A model generated the notes under the pieces. That model did not search any database and was not told the origin of the DNA. It was given only the letters and a program-made list of their open reading frames with translations. Of a DNA stretch of 64,000 nucleotides, positions 53,399-63,411 are shown piece after piece. The position numbers and the translations under genes were made by a program. The stretch is taken from assembly GCF_965230805.1 (NCBI RefSeq), contig NZ_OZ246019.1:1240001-1304000 (forward strand). Direction: 5' to 3'. This DNA is from Marinifilum sp965230805. GTDB lineage: Bacteria; Bacteroidota; Bacteroidia; Bacteroidales; Marinifilaceae. Numbering within the stretch: the first letter of the stretch is position 1; the number at the start of each line of letters is the position of its first letter.

Positions 53399-54697
53399 CT
53401 ACTGTTTGGTTCCAATATTGTTTGCTACAAATTTCCAGGATCTTATTTTGTATCCTTTTAATGCGTAAAACAGAATAAACAAGTAACAGGGAACCATAAT
53501 CCAATAGGCTTGTTGAGTTGAGAATACGTCTGATAAACCACCCCACAGTAATGGTATGATTGCACCACCCGAGATTGCCATGATTAACAAGGCCGATCCG
53601 GTACTGATAAAACTGCCAAGTCCTGATAAAGCCAAAGGCCAAATTGCCGGCCACACCAAAGCATTCGACAATCCAAATAATGCCACAAAAATCACAGAAG
53701 TTAAACCTGACGTAAAAATTGCTCCTATAGCGAAAATCAAACCTAAAATTGCTGATGCCTTTAGAGCAAAACGTTGGCTAATTACAGTAGGAATTAGTGC
53801 AACACCTAACAAGTAACCCACAACCATTGTTACCATTGTATATGAAGTAAAGGCTTTTGCGGTATTTAGCTCAATCCCCAAGGATAATCCGTAGTTGATA
53901 ATTGTATCGCCAGCTATCACCTCGGCTCCTACATAAAAGAACAATGCCAATACACCTAAAATCAGATGAGGAAAATCCAGAATACTTTTCTTTACCCTTG
54001 CATTCTCTTCAAGCTCTGACTCCTCTTTTTCAGTATCAATTTCAGGCAGAGGAGCCAAACGAACCCCTATTCCCATTATAATTAAAACGGCTGTCATTAC
54101 CAAGTATGGATTAATTACTCTGGCAGCCAAAGAATCCAGTGCTGCAATTTTTGCTGTAGCATCCAATGTCTTTAAGCTTTCAACAAAAGCATCACCATCA
54201 TTTAAAATGTAGTAAGCTAAGATAAGTGGAGCCATTGCCCCTGCAAATTTGTTACAAATTCCAAGGATACTGATTCTTCGAGCGGCACTTTCTTTAGGAC
54301 CAATTATGGTTACATATGGGTTCGATGCAGTTTGCAACAAAGCCAAACCTGTTCCCATTACAAATAATCCGGTAAGGAAAATCTCAAAAGTTCGTGCCAT
54401 AGCAGCAGGAATAAAAATAATCGTTCCTATGGCCATCACCCACAAACCAATCATCATCCCATTTTTAAAGCCCGTTCTTTTCAGCACCCAAGCTGAGGGC
54501 AAAGCCATAATTGTATATGCGATATAAAAGGAAAACGCTACAAAAAGGGCTTGAAAGTCTGATAATTCGCAGGCTATTTTTAAGTAAGGAATTAGAATTC
54601 CATTCAGCCATGTTACAAAACCAAATATAAAGAAGAGGGCACCAATTATAATCATTGGTAAAATGAAGCTTTTAAATGAAGTTTGAGAAGTATTCAT
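53399..54697 (-). CDS. Sugar MFS transporter (NagP/FucP-like)
   Basis: In this 432-residue protein twelve hydrophobic segments are visible; IFGFVTWLNGILIPYLKIAC near 25 and LQTASNPYVTIIGP near 122 are signatures of the FucP/glucose-galactose/NagP branch of MFS sugar:proton symporters. It moves a monosaccharide across the inner membrane. Neighbours (NagB, ROK kinase, GH20) point to GlcNAc. Gap to nagB is 102 bp. Confidence 0.9.
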   Translation of the reverse strand: MNTSQTSFKSFILPMIIIGALFFIFGFVTWLNGILIPYLKIACELSDFQALFVAFSFYIAYTIMALPSAWVLKRTGFKNGMMIGLWVMAIGTIIFIPAAMARTFEIFLTGLFVMGTGLALLQTASNPYVTIIGPKESAARRISILGICNKFAGAMAPLILAYYILNDGDAFVESLKTLDATAKIAALDSLAARVINPYLVMTAVLIIMGIGVRLAPLPEIDTEKEESELEENARVKKSILDFPHLILGVLALFFYVGAEVIAGDTIINYGLSLGIELNTAKAFTSYTMVTMVVGYLLGVALIPTVISQRFALKASAILGLIFAIGAIFTSGLTSVIFVALFGLSNALVWPAIWPLALSGLGSFISTGSALLIMAISGGAIIPLLWGGLSDVFSTQQAYWIMVPCYLFILFYALKGYKIRSWKFVANNIGTKQ

Positions 54698-54772
54698 TTT
54701 TTAATTTTTTTAGTTCTTGAATTCATCTGTCTTTTTTTCATTGGCATGATATGCTTTTAAGATAAAGGATAT

Positions 54773-55672
54773 CTATTTCCACAATTGATTTGGATACTCC
54801 CCTGCTTCAATTAATGCTTTAATTGCCCGAACTGCCTTTTCCTTATCCTCTTTGTATGTTACTCCAAACCATTGTGAGTTGGAACTTAACACCTTAAACT
54901 GTATGGCATTTGTTTCAATTAGCGATGTCACAACTGAAGGAATGTAGAATTCTGATTTTAGTTCATTTCCTTTTTCTGTAATAAAACTCTTAAACTGTGA
55001 ACTTATGTGGTCGAAAACATTTGGAGTAAAGCCCCAAAAGTTCATCGATACAGTTGCATCTTCAGGCAATGAATACCATCTGTTATTTTCCAAATAAGCG
55101 ATATGTTCAGGTAATTTCTCGATATGTGTTCTTTCCACAACATTCACCAGATGCTCGTGCTCATCTGCTTTACAAATGCCTCTTGAAACCGATCCATTTT
55201 CAGAAATTGTATTCTTTAATAAATAGCCAAGCATACAGTTCTCCTTTTCAGTTGCTCCATTTAAAAGAAAATCAGCCATTGTATGAAAAGCATTGGCTCC
55301 ATAAAAATCATCTGCATTAATTACTGCAAACGGTTCTTTAATAACATCTTTTGCCATTAAAACAGCATGAGCTGTTCCCCAGGGCTTTTCTCTATCTTCA
55401 CGATATGTTGTTCCCTCAGGCACCTTAAAAATTTCCTGATTTACAAATTGCAGTTCAATCCTACCATCCAGCTTGCTTACGAATCGTCTTTTAAAATCTT
55501 CCTCGAATTGTTCACGAATTACAAAAACAATTTTCCCAAATCCTGCTTTTATTGCATCATAAATAGAATAATCAATAATTGTCTCACCTGATGGCCCTAT
55601 GGGATCAACCTGTTTTAAACCACCATAGCGGCTTCCCATACCTGCTGCAAGTACTAATAATGTCGGCTTCAT
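54773..55672 (-). CDS. Sugar-phosphate nucleotidyltransferase-like protein
   Basis: In this 299-residue protein the N-terminal nucleotide-binding loop LAAGMGSRYGGLKQVDPIGP, with FAVINADDFYGANAFHTMAD near 118, marks an NTP-transferase (GlmU/RmlA-like) fold. It probably joins a sugar 1-phosphate to a nucleotide. In Bacteroidota relatives often occur with amino-sugar genes, without an assigned substrate. It is part of the minus-strand run after the ROK repressor (127-bp gap). Confidence 0.85.
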   Translation of the reverse strand: MKPTLLVLAAGMGSRYGGLKQVDPIGPSGETIIDYSIYDAIKAGFGKIVFVIREQFEEDFKRRFVSKLDGRIELQFVNQEIFKVPEGTTYREDREKPWGTAHAVLMAKDVIKEPFAVINADDFYGANAFHTMADFLLNGATEKENCMLGYLLKNTISENGSVSRGICKADEHEHLVNVVERTHIEKLPEHIAYLENNRWYSLPEDATVSMNFWGFTPNVFDHISSQFKSFITEKGNELKSEFYIPSVVTSLIETNAIQFKVLSSNSQWFGVTYKEDKEKAVRAIKALIEAGEYPNQLWK

Positions 55673-55799
55673 GTTGTTATTTTTTTAGTATTAATTATCC
55701 AATTGTCTATCATTAAAAAATTGATTCCCGCCCCACACTACTACTACAATTACATGTTAAACCAAAATTTAACAAAGCGGGAATCAATTATTTCTTATA

Positions 55800-57026
55800 T
55801 CAATCCAAATTTAACGCGATTCTCATCACATTTGCCATTGTTCCCATTAAGGCAGCATTATCCAGCAAATCGGAACAAACAATCTCTGTTTCTGAACTTA
55901 TCCTCCTCATAGCATATTTATTCATTGACATGCGTACCGGGTCAAGAACATATTTTCCGGTATGTGCCATTCTACCTCCTATAATTACCATTTCAGGATT
56001 CAACAAGTGAATCAGAGTTACCAAACCTTTTCCCAAATATTCACAAATCTGGTTCAATTGATCTATTGCGAATTGATCTTCGGCCTTTATCGCTTCAACA
56101 ACAGATCTAAGATCTATCTTCTTTCCTTCTTTTTGATACTGTGCAAGTATTGTTGGTTGGCCTTTTTCCATGGCCTTTTTCACATTTTGCACTAAAACCT
56201 TTCCGGATGTAAGGGTTTCCAGACATCCTATTTTTCCGCAATGACAAAGCTCTCCGTTCGGTTCGATAGGAATATGCCCAAACTCACCCGCAAATCCATT
56301 TTTTCCGGAATGAAGTTCACCATTCAAAATCATACCAAGACCAATTCCATTAGTCAAATTCAAACAAAGAACATTTTCTTTATCAATTGCTTTTCCAAAA
56401 GCTTTCTCACCCAATGCCATAATCCTGGCATCATTATCCAGTAATACATTCAGGCCTATTCGTTCAGCTAAATAATTGGCCAAGCCATTTGCGGCTACCG
56501 ACAAGTGGGTATAGCTTAATCCTAGCTTAGCATCTACCAAACCCGGAATCGAAACACCAATGGAAAGATACCTCTCTTTAGGAACATCTAATTTTGAGAT
56601 CAGCATTTCTATCATTTCTACTAAGGCAAGCAAATACTCTTCGCTATCTTCCAAATCAAAATACTTAATTTCCTCCTTTTGTATCTGATTATTTGACAAA
56701 TCAAAGACCGCCAGATTTAAGGTGTGTAAATTAATTTCTACACCTATTACATACTGATAGTCTGGATTAATACAAAAAAGATTCGGGCGTCGCCCACCTA
56801 TCGATTCACCAACGCCACTATCCAAGAGCATCCCATATCCAATTAAATCATCAACCAATGAAGCTACCAATGGCTGACTAATATGAACTGCTTTTACGAT
56901 TCCGGCTATTGATGTAGCATCATTATAATATAGGTGACGAACAATTTTACGATACTGTTCCTGCTTTCTCTTTACAGAATTAGCAACACCCTCCAGGTTC
57001 TTCTCATAGAAAAATTGTATACTCAA
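55800..57026 (-). CDS. ROK-family transcriptional repressor (NagC-like)
   Basis: In this 408-residue protein an N-terminal winged HTH (TSIAGIVKAVHISQPLVASLV, about 38-58) precedes a ROK domain with VIGVEINLHTLNLAVFDLS and the zinc motif GELCHCGKIGCLETL (about 258). It is the first gene of the amino-sugar run, and likely represses it until GlcNAc-6-phosphate or a related sugar binds. I saw no operator I could defend. Confidence 0.88.
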   Translation of the reverse strand: MSIQFFYEKNLEGVANSVKRKQEQYRKIVRHLYYNDATSIAGIVKAVHISQPLVASLVDDLIGYGMLLDSGVGESIGGRRPNLFCINPDYQYVIGVEINLHTLNLAVFDLSNNQIQKEEIKYFDLEDSEEYLLALVEMIEMLISKLDVPKERYLSIGVSIPGLVDAKLGLSYTHLSVAANGLANYLAERIGLNVLLDNDARIMALGEKAFGKAIDKENVLCLNLTNGIGLGMILNGELHSGKNGFAGEFGHIPIEPNGELCHCGKIGCLETLTSGKVLVQNVKKAMEKGQPTILAQYQKEGKKIDLRSVVEAIKAEDQFAIDQLNQICEYLGKGLVTLIHLLNPEMVIIGGRMAHTGKYVLDPVRMSMNKYAMRRISSETEIVCSDLLDNAALMGTMANVMRIALNLD

Positions 57027-57211
57027 TTGTCTCTCTTCTAATTAGTATCTTGTATTACCACCACAAATTTATAATATTCTTTCTTTTAAAAGAGCACTTT
57101 TATAATTTTTTTTAAAAGATCTTTACTATAAGGCCACTTTTTTAAGGTCATCATTTATAAACATTTGTAGAATAATTGGCATAAGAGTAAAAAAGATGAG
57201 GCATATGCACA

Positions 57212-57240
57212 AAAAGAAAAAGGGTCTAAACCAGACCCTT
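57212..57240 (-). terminator. Terminator of the DUF4097-like gene
   Basis: AAGGGTCT-AAACC-AGACCCTT (57220-57240) followed on the minus strand by TTTCTTTTTG. It lies about 250 bp past the stop; no gene is visible in the gap. Confidence 0.7.
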
Positions 57241-57488
57241 AATCAAAGAAAACCAATTAATTATGCTATTAAAACCAAAATCCCGGGACACCACTCCCAA
57301 TTTTTGGGAAACCATTAAAAATGATTTCGTCTGTACATTTACAATCCATAGACCAAAAAAACTTTCCTTCTGTATTTCAGTCTATTAATCTATTTCTGTT
57401 TTTTTTAGAAAAGATTAAAGTGTCCGTTTGTATCACATTTCATGTACGCATACGAACAAAAGTCACACATTTTTACCCTACTCATTAA

Positions 57489-58472
57489 CTAATTGTAGGT
57501 TTGATCACCCGAACTGCTTTTCCCATGAATCCATATTTCTCCATTGCGCAGATATAATTTCCTGTCTCCTCTTTTATTGCCAGCCCTTAAACTCCCGGAA
57601 GATGCAATCAAGTCAAAACTAAGTTGATCAGGATCATTTTTCAATAGCATATCAACATTCCCCGAGGTAGTGCGAAAGTATGATTCTCCAAGTAATACTA
57701 TATTATGAGCCTGAATATCACCTGAGGTTGCAGTAAGGTGCAAGTAAACCTTAGAATTATCCATTTCCAGATTTCCGGAACTAGACACATTCTTTAACCT
57801 TCCCACCAAGTGATCAATTTCCAAATCGCCTGATGTGGTTTCGGAAACCACATCTCCCTCTACATAACTGAACTCGATATCACCGGATGACGCCCGAGTT
57901 TTTATATTCCCTACAATCTCCTTTAATTCCTGGTTACCTGATGTAGATTCAATTTCTAAATTTCCAACCAATTTTCTCACCAAAATTTCCCCTGATGAAG
58001 TAGAAACATTTAAATCTCCTTTTATATTAAAAGCATTAATGTCACCAGAGCTTGCGCTCAAAAACGTATACTTTGCATTCAATCCTTCACATGATATATC
58101 TCCGGAAGAATTTTTCACTTTAACATGAACATTTGATGGAACAGTAAATCGAAGTTCAGATTCAATTCTTCCACTAAAAGAAAATGGAGAATAAACCCAA
58201 ACGCTCAGCAAATCATTATTTACACTGTATCTTATCTCAAATTTCTTATTTCTTTTAAATGATGATCCTTTAATAATACCATCAAACTTTACATTATCTC
58301 TGTTTGTACCTACAATCTCAACATCGCAAAAAGAACCCTTCACTTCAATTTTACTGATCCCTTCAAAATTTTTGTGCTCTTCTGCATAAGTAGTTTGTGA
58401 AAATGAACTCACAGAATAAATCATCAACAAACTAATTAGCAATAATTGCCTCAAGCTTTTATTTGTTTTCAT
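57489..58472 (-). CDS. Secreted DUF4097-like beta-repeat protein
   Basis: In this 327-residue protein a signal peptide (LLLISLLMIYSVSSFSQ) ends near residue 26. The rest is a right-handed beta-helix-like series with SSGDI/TSGDL/SSGNL turns about every 20 residues (ten or so copies), the DUF4097 pattern. Such proteins are exported and possibly adhesive, but the function is not established. It is a single gene, divergent from the ferredoxin reductase gene. Confidence 0.82.
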   Translation of the reverse strand: MKTNKSLRQLLLISLLMIYSVSSFSQTTYAEEHKNFEGISKIEVKGSFCDVEIVGTNRDNVKFDGIIKGSSFKRNKKFEIRYSVNNDLLSVWVYSPFSFSGRIESELRFTVPSNVHVKVKNSSGDISCEGLNAKYTFLSASSGDINAFNIKGDLNVSTSSGEILVRKLVGNLEIESTSGNQELKEIVGNIKTRASSGDIEFSYVEGDVVSETTSGDLEIDHLVGRLKNVSSSGNLEMDNSKVYLHLTATSGDIQAHNIVLLGESYFRTTSGNVDMLLKNDPDQLSFDLIASSGSLRAGNKRGDRKLYLRNGEIWIHGKSSSGDQTYN

Positions 58473-58641
58473 TTCTAATATGATTTTATGGAATGATTGA
58501 TTAAATTCAAGAATACATATTCTTAGACGCTTGAATATGATGAATAGTTACATAGAGGCTATTCTCAATATCAAGAATTAGATCACTATTTAGATCCTTT
58601 TTAAATTAATTACTATATTTGCCCTCGCTAAATTGTAAAAT

Positions 58642-59313
58642 ATGAATTCAAATACAGATCAAAAGAACAAACTTCAAACAACCAAAATACTTGAAAACAA
58701 TGAAATATCTCCTGGTGTATATGTTTTAAAATTCAAAAAAATTAAAGAGTTTAAAGCAGGTCAATATGTTGGATTAACAACCGACCTAAGCGTAACTCCA
58801 AGACTATATACCATTGCAAGTGGTATTAACCAGGATGAAGTTCATATTCTATATAATTTAAAGGACGATGGTTGGCTTACTCCTAGATTAAGCGAAATTA
58901 AGCCTGGTACAGAATTATTCGTTACCGATCCTGAGGGAGATTTTATTGATGATCAATCACCAGCTTGGTGGATTGCCTCAGGAACAGGAATTGCGCCATT
59001 TTCTTCTATGTTTCGTTCTGGCTTGAAAAAGGACAAGCTTTTGATTCATGGTGGAAGATTTGCACACTCTTTTTACTTCGAAAAAGAGTTTCTCCCCGAA
59101 TTAGGCGATAATTATATTCGCTGTTGTTCACAAGAATCCGGTGAAGGTTTGTATAGTGGAAGATTAACCCGATATTTGCAGGAAACCTCGGAGCTGCCAA
59201 AAGATTGTAGATTCTTTTTATGTGGTAGCCCTGAAATGGTTATTGAAGTTCGCGATTTATTAATTCTACGTGGTGTTGAATACAATAAAATTGTGGCTGA
59301 AATTTACTTTTAA
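58642..59313 (+). CDS. Ferredoxin--NADP reductase
   Basis: In this 223-residue protein the FAD-binding RLYTIASG (about 56) and NADP-binding regions IASGTGIAPFSSMFR (about 111) and FFLCGSPEMVIEV (about 192) fit the plant-type FNR fold. It transfers electrons between ferredoxin/flavodoxin and NADP(H). TATATTTG at 58614-58621 is a good -7 box ahead of the ATG. Followed by rlmN after 18 bp, so probably cotranscribed. Confidence 0.88.
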   Translation: MNSNTDQKNKLQTTKILENNEISPGVYVLKFKKIKEFKAGQYVGLTTDLSVTPRLYTIASGINQDEVHILYNLKDDGWLTPRLSEIKPGTELFVTDPEGDFIDDQSPAWWIASGTGIAPFSSMFRSGLKKDKLLIHGGRFAHSFYFEKEFLPELGDNYIRCCSQESGEGLYSGRLTRYLQETSELPKDCRFFLCGSPEMVIEVRDLLILRGVEYNKIVAEIYF

Positions 59314-59331
59314 TTTGACTGATACTAAAAG

Positions 59332-60378
59332 ATGGGAAAAGATACTCTATTAGGAAAGAGTCTTGATGAATTAACTCAAGTAGTTAAAGAGTTAGGACTT
59401 CCCAAATTCACTTCCAAGCAAATAGCCGATTGGTTGTACAAAAAAGATATCAACGCAATTGATGAAATGACAAATTTATCTTTAAAAGCCAGAACGGCTT
59501 TAAAAGAAAAGTATGATTTCGGAACAACTGCATCTACCAAAGTACAAGAATCGGTTGACGGAACAAAAAAATACCTTTACCCAACAAATCATGAAAATAA
59601 ATTTATCGAGACTGCTTACATTCCCGATAAGGATAGAAATACTTTATGCGTATCATCGCAAGTAGGTTGTAAAATGGGATGCTTGTTTTGCATGACAGGT
59701 AAGCAAGGCTTTCAGGGCCAACTTACCAGTGGTGAAATTATTAATCAGATTAGAAGTTTGCCTGAAAGGGAAATGCTAACCAATATTGTATATATGGGTA
59801 TGGGCGAACCTCTTGATAATGTTCCTGAAGTTCTAAAATCTCTGGAGATTCTGACTTCGGATTACGGCATGGCTATGAGCCCAAGAAGAATTACTGTTTC
59901 TACAATTGGAATCATTCCGGGTATGATTGAGTTTCTTGATCATAGCGAATGTCATTTGGCAGTTAGTTTACATACTCCATTCGACGAAGAAAGAAAGAAA
60001 TTAATGCCGGTTCAGAATGTATATCCAATTAAAGATGTATTGCAAATTATTAAGGATTTTGACTTTGGAAGACAGCGAAGAATATCCTTTGAATATATCA
60101 TGTTTAAAGGAATAAATGACACCTCCACACATATAAAAGAACTTTGTAGAATTCTTGATGGCATAAAATGCAGAATCAATTTAATTCGCTTTCATCCAAT
60201 TCCTAACACTCCATTGGATGGATCAGATGATCAAACTATTGAATTTTTTAAAGAGCAACTAAATAAAAAAGGAATTACAACCACCATTCGCCGTTCGCGT
60301 GGTTTGGATATATTTGCTGCTTGCGGATTACTTTCAACCAAAGAATTGGTAAAACAGCAACAGGAAAAAGATTTCTAA
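59332..60378 (+). CDS. rlmN: 23S rRNA/tRNA (adenine-C2)-methyltransferase RlmN
   Basis: In this 348-residue protein the radical-SAM motif CKMGCLFCMTGKQGF (C-x3-C-x2-C, about 112-126) and the C-terminal catalytic-cysteine region FAACGLL (about 332) are present, plus GMGEPLDN and the SAM-binding SVSLHTP-like strand. It methylates A2503 of 23S rRNA and A37 of some tRNAs through a methyl-cysteine intermediate. The length matches the family. Second gene of the unit begun by the ferredoxin reductase. Confidence 0.95.
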   Translation: MGKDTLLGKSLDELTQVVKELGLPKFTSKQIADWLYKKDINAIDEMTNLSLKARTALKEKYDFGTTASTKVQESVDGTKKYLYPTNHENKFIETAYIPDKDRNTLCVSSQVGCKMGCLFCMTGKQGFQGQLTSGEIINQIRSLPEREMLTNIVYMGMGEPLDNVPEVLKSLEILTSDYGMAMSPRRITVSTIGIIPGMIEFLDHSECHLAVSLHTPFDEERKKLMPVQNVYPIKDVLQIIKDFDFGRQRRISFEYIMFKGINDTSTHIKELCRILDGIKCRINLIRFHPIPNTPLDGSDDQTIEFFKEQLNKKGITTTIRRSRGLDIFAACGLLSTKELVKQQQEKDF

Positions 60379-60403
60379 TCAGAAGATTACCAATAATATA
60401 TCC

Positions 60404-60433
60404 ACAAAAAAAAATCCTGCCAGTAAGCAGGAT
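60404..60433 (-). terminator. Terminator between rlmN and lacI-type gene
   Basis: ATCCTGC (60414-60420) pairs with GCAGGAT (60427-60433). On the minus strand it is followed by eight Ts, so it ends the LacI-type transcript; it may also stop rlmN from the other side. Confidence 0.75.
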
Positions 60434-60457
60434 CTTTAATATCTTATTTTTAGTCCT

Positions 60458-61477
60458 TTATCTATCGCTAGAAGTACGCACAACCAAGTCAGCTTGCACA
60501 ACCACCTCTTTTATAGCTTTCGAATCAGGCTTATTTTCCAACTGATCGAATAATAATTTTGCAGCCTCTCGCCCAACTTGTTTAGGGTTCTGATCCATTG
60601 TAGAAACAGAAGGCTCCATATAACGAGAACGACGACTATTAGAAAATCCTACAACCGCCACCTCTTCAGGAATTTTAAGTCCTAACTCTTTCGCAGCTGC
60701 AATAGCTCCAATTGCCAAATCATCATTAATGGCAAAAAAGGCATCCGGACGATTGGATCTCTTTAATAATTCCAAGACAGCTTTTTTTGCATCCTCAACG
60801 GTAAAATCACATCTTGAAATCAAGGTTTCGTCAATTGGTAAACCCTTCTCTTCCAAAGCCATTTTATATCCTCTCATTCGGTTTCTTCCGAAAAGCATAT
60901 ATTCAGGCCCTGTTAAAAAAGAGATACGCTTTGCACCTCCTTCAATTAGGTGCAATACTGCCGAGTGAGCTGCAGCCGCATCATCAGCAACTACTTTTGA
61001 AACTTCCAATTCTTTTGATGTTCTATCGAAAAGCACCATTGGCACACCCATATCCTGAATTTTATGAATATGATCGTATGTATTTGTGGCACGAGATAAA
61101 GAAAGGATAATTCCATCCATTCTCATATTCAGGAATCCATTCACATTCTTCTCCTCTTTTTCCATATTCTCGTTTGAAGAACTAACGAAAACCTGGTAAC
61201 CGAACTCATCAGCAACTTGCTCAATTCCTTTCACAACCGATGCATAAAACGAGCTAACAATTTGCGGAACAACAACCCCAATCGTGTTTGACTTCTGAGT
61301 TTTCAACGCAACAGCCAATGGATTTGGCTGGTATTTAAGTTCTTTTGCCAACTTCTGAACAGCTTCTCTTGTTTGCAAGCTAATTTCAGGGTTGTTTTTT
61401 AAAGCACGAGATACAGTTGAAACAGAAATATTCAGTTTTTCTGCAATGTCTTTAATGGTTACGGGTCGGTTTGCCAT
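60458..61477 (-). CDS. LacI-family transcriptional regulator
   Basis: In this 339-residue protein the N-terminal HTH TIKDIAEKLNISVSTVSRAL, with hinge LAVALKTQKSNTIGVVVPQI, is followed by a periplasmic-binding-protein-like sensor domain (DRTSKELEVSKVVADDAAAA, AVVGFSNSRRSRYMEPSVST). It is probably a sugar-responsive repressor. There is no adjacent sugar gene on this strand; the 412-bp upstream gap to the aldehyde dehydrogenase gene (61478-61889) shows no gene or motif I can support. Confidence 0.92.
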   Translation of the reverse strand: MANRPVTIKDIAEKLNISVSTVSRALKNNPEISLQTREAVQKLAKELKYQPNPLAVALKTQKSNTIGVVVPQIVSSFYASVVKGIEQVADEFGYQVFVSSSNENMEKEEKNVNGFLNMRMDGIILSLSRATNTYDHIHKIQDMGVPMVLFDRTSKELEVSKVVADDAAAAHSAVLHLIEGGAKRISFLTGPEYMLFGRNRMRGYKMALEEKGLPIDETLISRCDFTVEDAKKAVLELLKRSNRPDAFFAINDDLAIGAIAAAKELGLKIPEEVAVVGFSNSRRSRYMEPSVSTMDQNPKQVGREAAKLLFDQLENKPDSKAIKEVVVQADLVVRTSSDR

Positions 61478-61889
61478 AATACAAAATTTAATCTTATTTC
61501 AATAAATCAGATAAAAAATCATTAAAATCATGACTTTTATCAGTTTATCCAACATCATACAAAGATAGTATAATTTGGATAGCATGAATATTTAGCAACT
61601 GACTTTTTCATTCAAATCCAACAAGTATCTTTAATAATTATTCAAGAATAACATTACACTAACATTTGTTTAAGATCGAAGCAACACAAGCTCATACCAT
61701 CGCATAACGAATTGAATTCTAACAAGAAAACCAAATTTACATTGTTTTTTGCTATTACATTTAATTTTACGCATCTCTGCTAACAATATCCAACTACTAC
61801 GAACTGGTAGGGTCTTAATCAATAACTAAAACACATTCAAACCAACTCCATTTTTGAGCGTATCCGGCGAAAAACAACCCAACAAATGA

Positions 61890-63281
61890 TTACAATTTAC
61901 TCGATTTAATCACCATCAACTTTTCGCATGTCATTTCGTGCATTGAATAAGGAATTCCACCTACTCCAATTCCTGATTCATCCCTTCCTCCAAATGGCAT
62001 CCAATCCACTCTAAACGCTGTATGATCATTCACCATCACAGTAGAGGCATTAAATTGATTCACTGCGTTTAATGCTTTATCGATATTCGAAGTAAAAACT
62101 GCCGACTGAAAAGCCAGCGGTAATGAATTCGATAAATCAATTGCTTCTTGCATTTCACGATAGGCATAAACACAAATAACCGGACCAAAAATCTCATGTT
62201 GCGATACTTTCGAGTTCTGACATGGATTTAGAAGAACTGTTGGCTCATAGCAAGTATCTAATATCTTTTTCCCTCCACATAGCAATTGTGCCCCATCAGA
62301 TATGGCTTCTTTCACCCATGTATCAACCCGCTCTACTTCGTAAGTTTCAATAAGAGGTCCTACTTCCGTTTCCGGATCAAGAGGATCGCCAACTTTTAAG
62401 TTTTTAGCAATAGAAACCAACTGCTCACAAAACCTATCTACAATTCCTTCCTGAACAAAAACACGCTGTACCGATACACAAACCTGACCAGCATGGTAAA
62501 ACCCTCCTTTTGCCAAAGCGGGAATGGCTTCCTCCAAATTTGCATCAGCTTCAACAATTACCGGAGCTGAGCCTCCATGTTCAAGCGCACATCTTGTACC
62601 TGGAGCCAATTTCGAACGCAAATTCCAACCTACTTCTGCCGAACCTATAAAGGATAAATAATTCACGCGTTTATCTTCTACCAGATTGCCGGCATTTGTT
62701 CTATCACAAATCACAAAATCGACCCAATCCTCAGGCAAACCCGCTTCTTCCATCATCTTCACCAACTCGATGGCCGACATTGGTGTACTGGTAGCTGGTT
62801 TAATCAACACAGGGCATCCCACGGCAAAAGCTGGAACAACCTGATGCACTGCCAGATTAAGCGGATGATTAAATGCACTGATACTAAGAACCACGCCTAT
62901 GGGTTCGCGCATGGTAAATCCCCAACGATTAACAGAAGCAGCAGTTGTTCCCATTGTAATTTGTTCGCCTTTCATCTGTCCGATGTGCTCTATTGCCAAT
63001 TGCACTCCATTAATGGCACGCAACACTTCCACCTTACTATCCTGATATGGCTTTCCTCCTTCGGCTGCCGCAATTTTCGTTAACTCTTCAACCCGAGTTT
63101 GCATGATGGCCTTTGTCTTCTCCAAAATTGCTATTCGTTCAAACGGCTTTAAGCATCGCGCTTTATCCTGAAAAAGTGCATATGCCTTTGCTATTTTTTC
63201 CTCGACCTGATTGCTGTCAAGCAAGGGAATTTCTTTTATCAAACTCCCATCAAATGGTGATTTTACTGATATTGTGCTCAT
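61890..63281 (-). CDS. Aldehyde dehydrogenase (GAPN/lactaldehyde-type)
   Basis: I start at the ATG at 63281 (MSTISVKSPFDGSLIKEIPL), giving 463 residues; the longer start adds an unlikely leader. Nucleotide-binding KPATSTPMSAIELVKM and LSFIGSAEVGWNLRSK, catalytic Glu in ALEHGGSAPVIVEAD (about 254) and catalytic Cys in GQVCVSVQRVFV (about 285) are all present. It oxidises an aldehyde with NAD(P). EHGG and overall similarity suggest the glyceraldehyde-3-phosphate/lactaldehyde/sulfolactaldehyde branch; the substrate is not certain. Confidence 0.88.
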   Translation of the reverse strand: MSTISVKSPFDGSLIKEIPLLDSNQVEEKIAKAYALFQDKARCLKPFERIAILEKTKAIMQTRVEELTKIAAAEGGKPYQDSKVEVLRAINGVQLAIEHIGQMKGEQITMGTTAASVNRWGFTMREPIGVVLSISAFNHPLNLAVHQVVPAFAVGCPVLIKPATSTPMSAIELVKMMEEAGLPEDWVDFVICDRTNAGNLVEDKRVNYLSFIGSAEVGWNLRSKLAPGTRCALEHGGSAPVIVEADANLEEAIPALAKGGFYHAGQVCVSVQRVFVQEGIVDRFCEQLVSIAKNLKVGDPLDPETEVGPLIETYEVERVDTWVKEAISDGAQLLCGGKKILDTCYEPTVLLNPCQNSKVSQHEIFGPVICVYAYREMQEAIDLSNSLPLAFQSAVFTSNIDKALNAVNQFNASTVMVNDHTAFRVDWMPFGGRDESGIGVGGIPYSMHEMTCEKLMVIKSSKL

Positions 63282-63411
63282 TGTGTGTGTTTCATATTTT
63301 ACCAAAACAAAATACACGTTTTTGTCCTGAATTTAAGCATGAAGCCTGCAAAAGATCAATCCAAACTACTACTTTTGCTGCTCTCAATTTTACCGACTGA
63401 TAAGAATACAC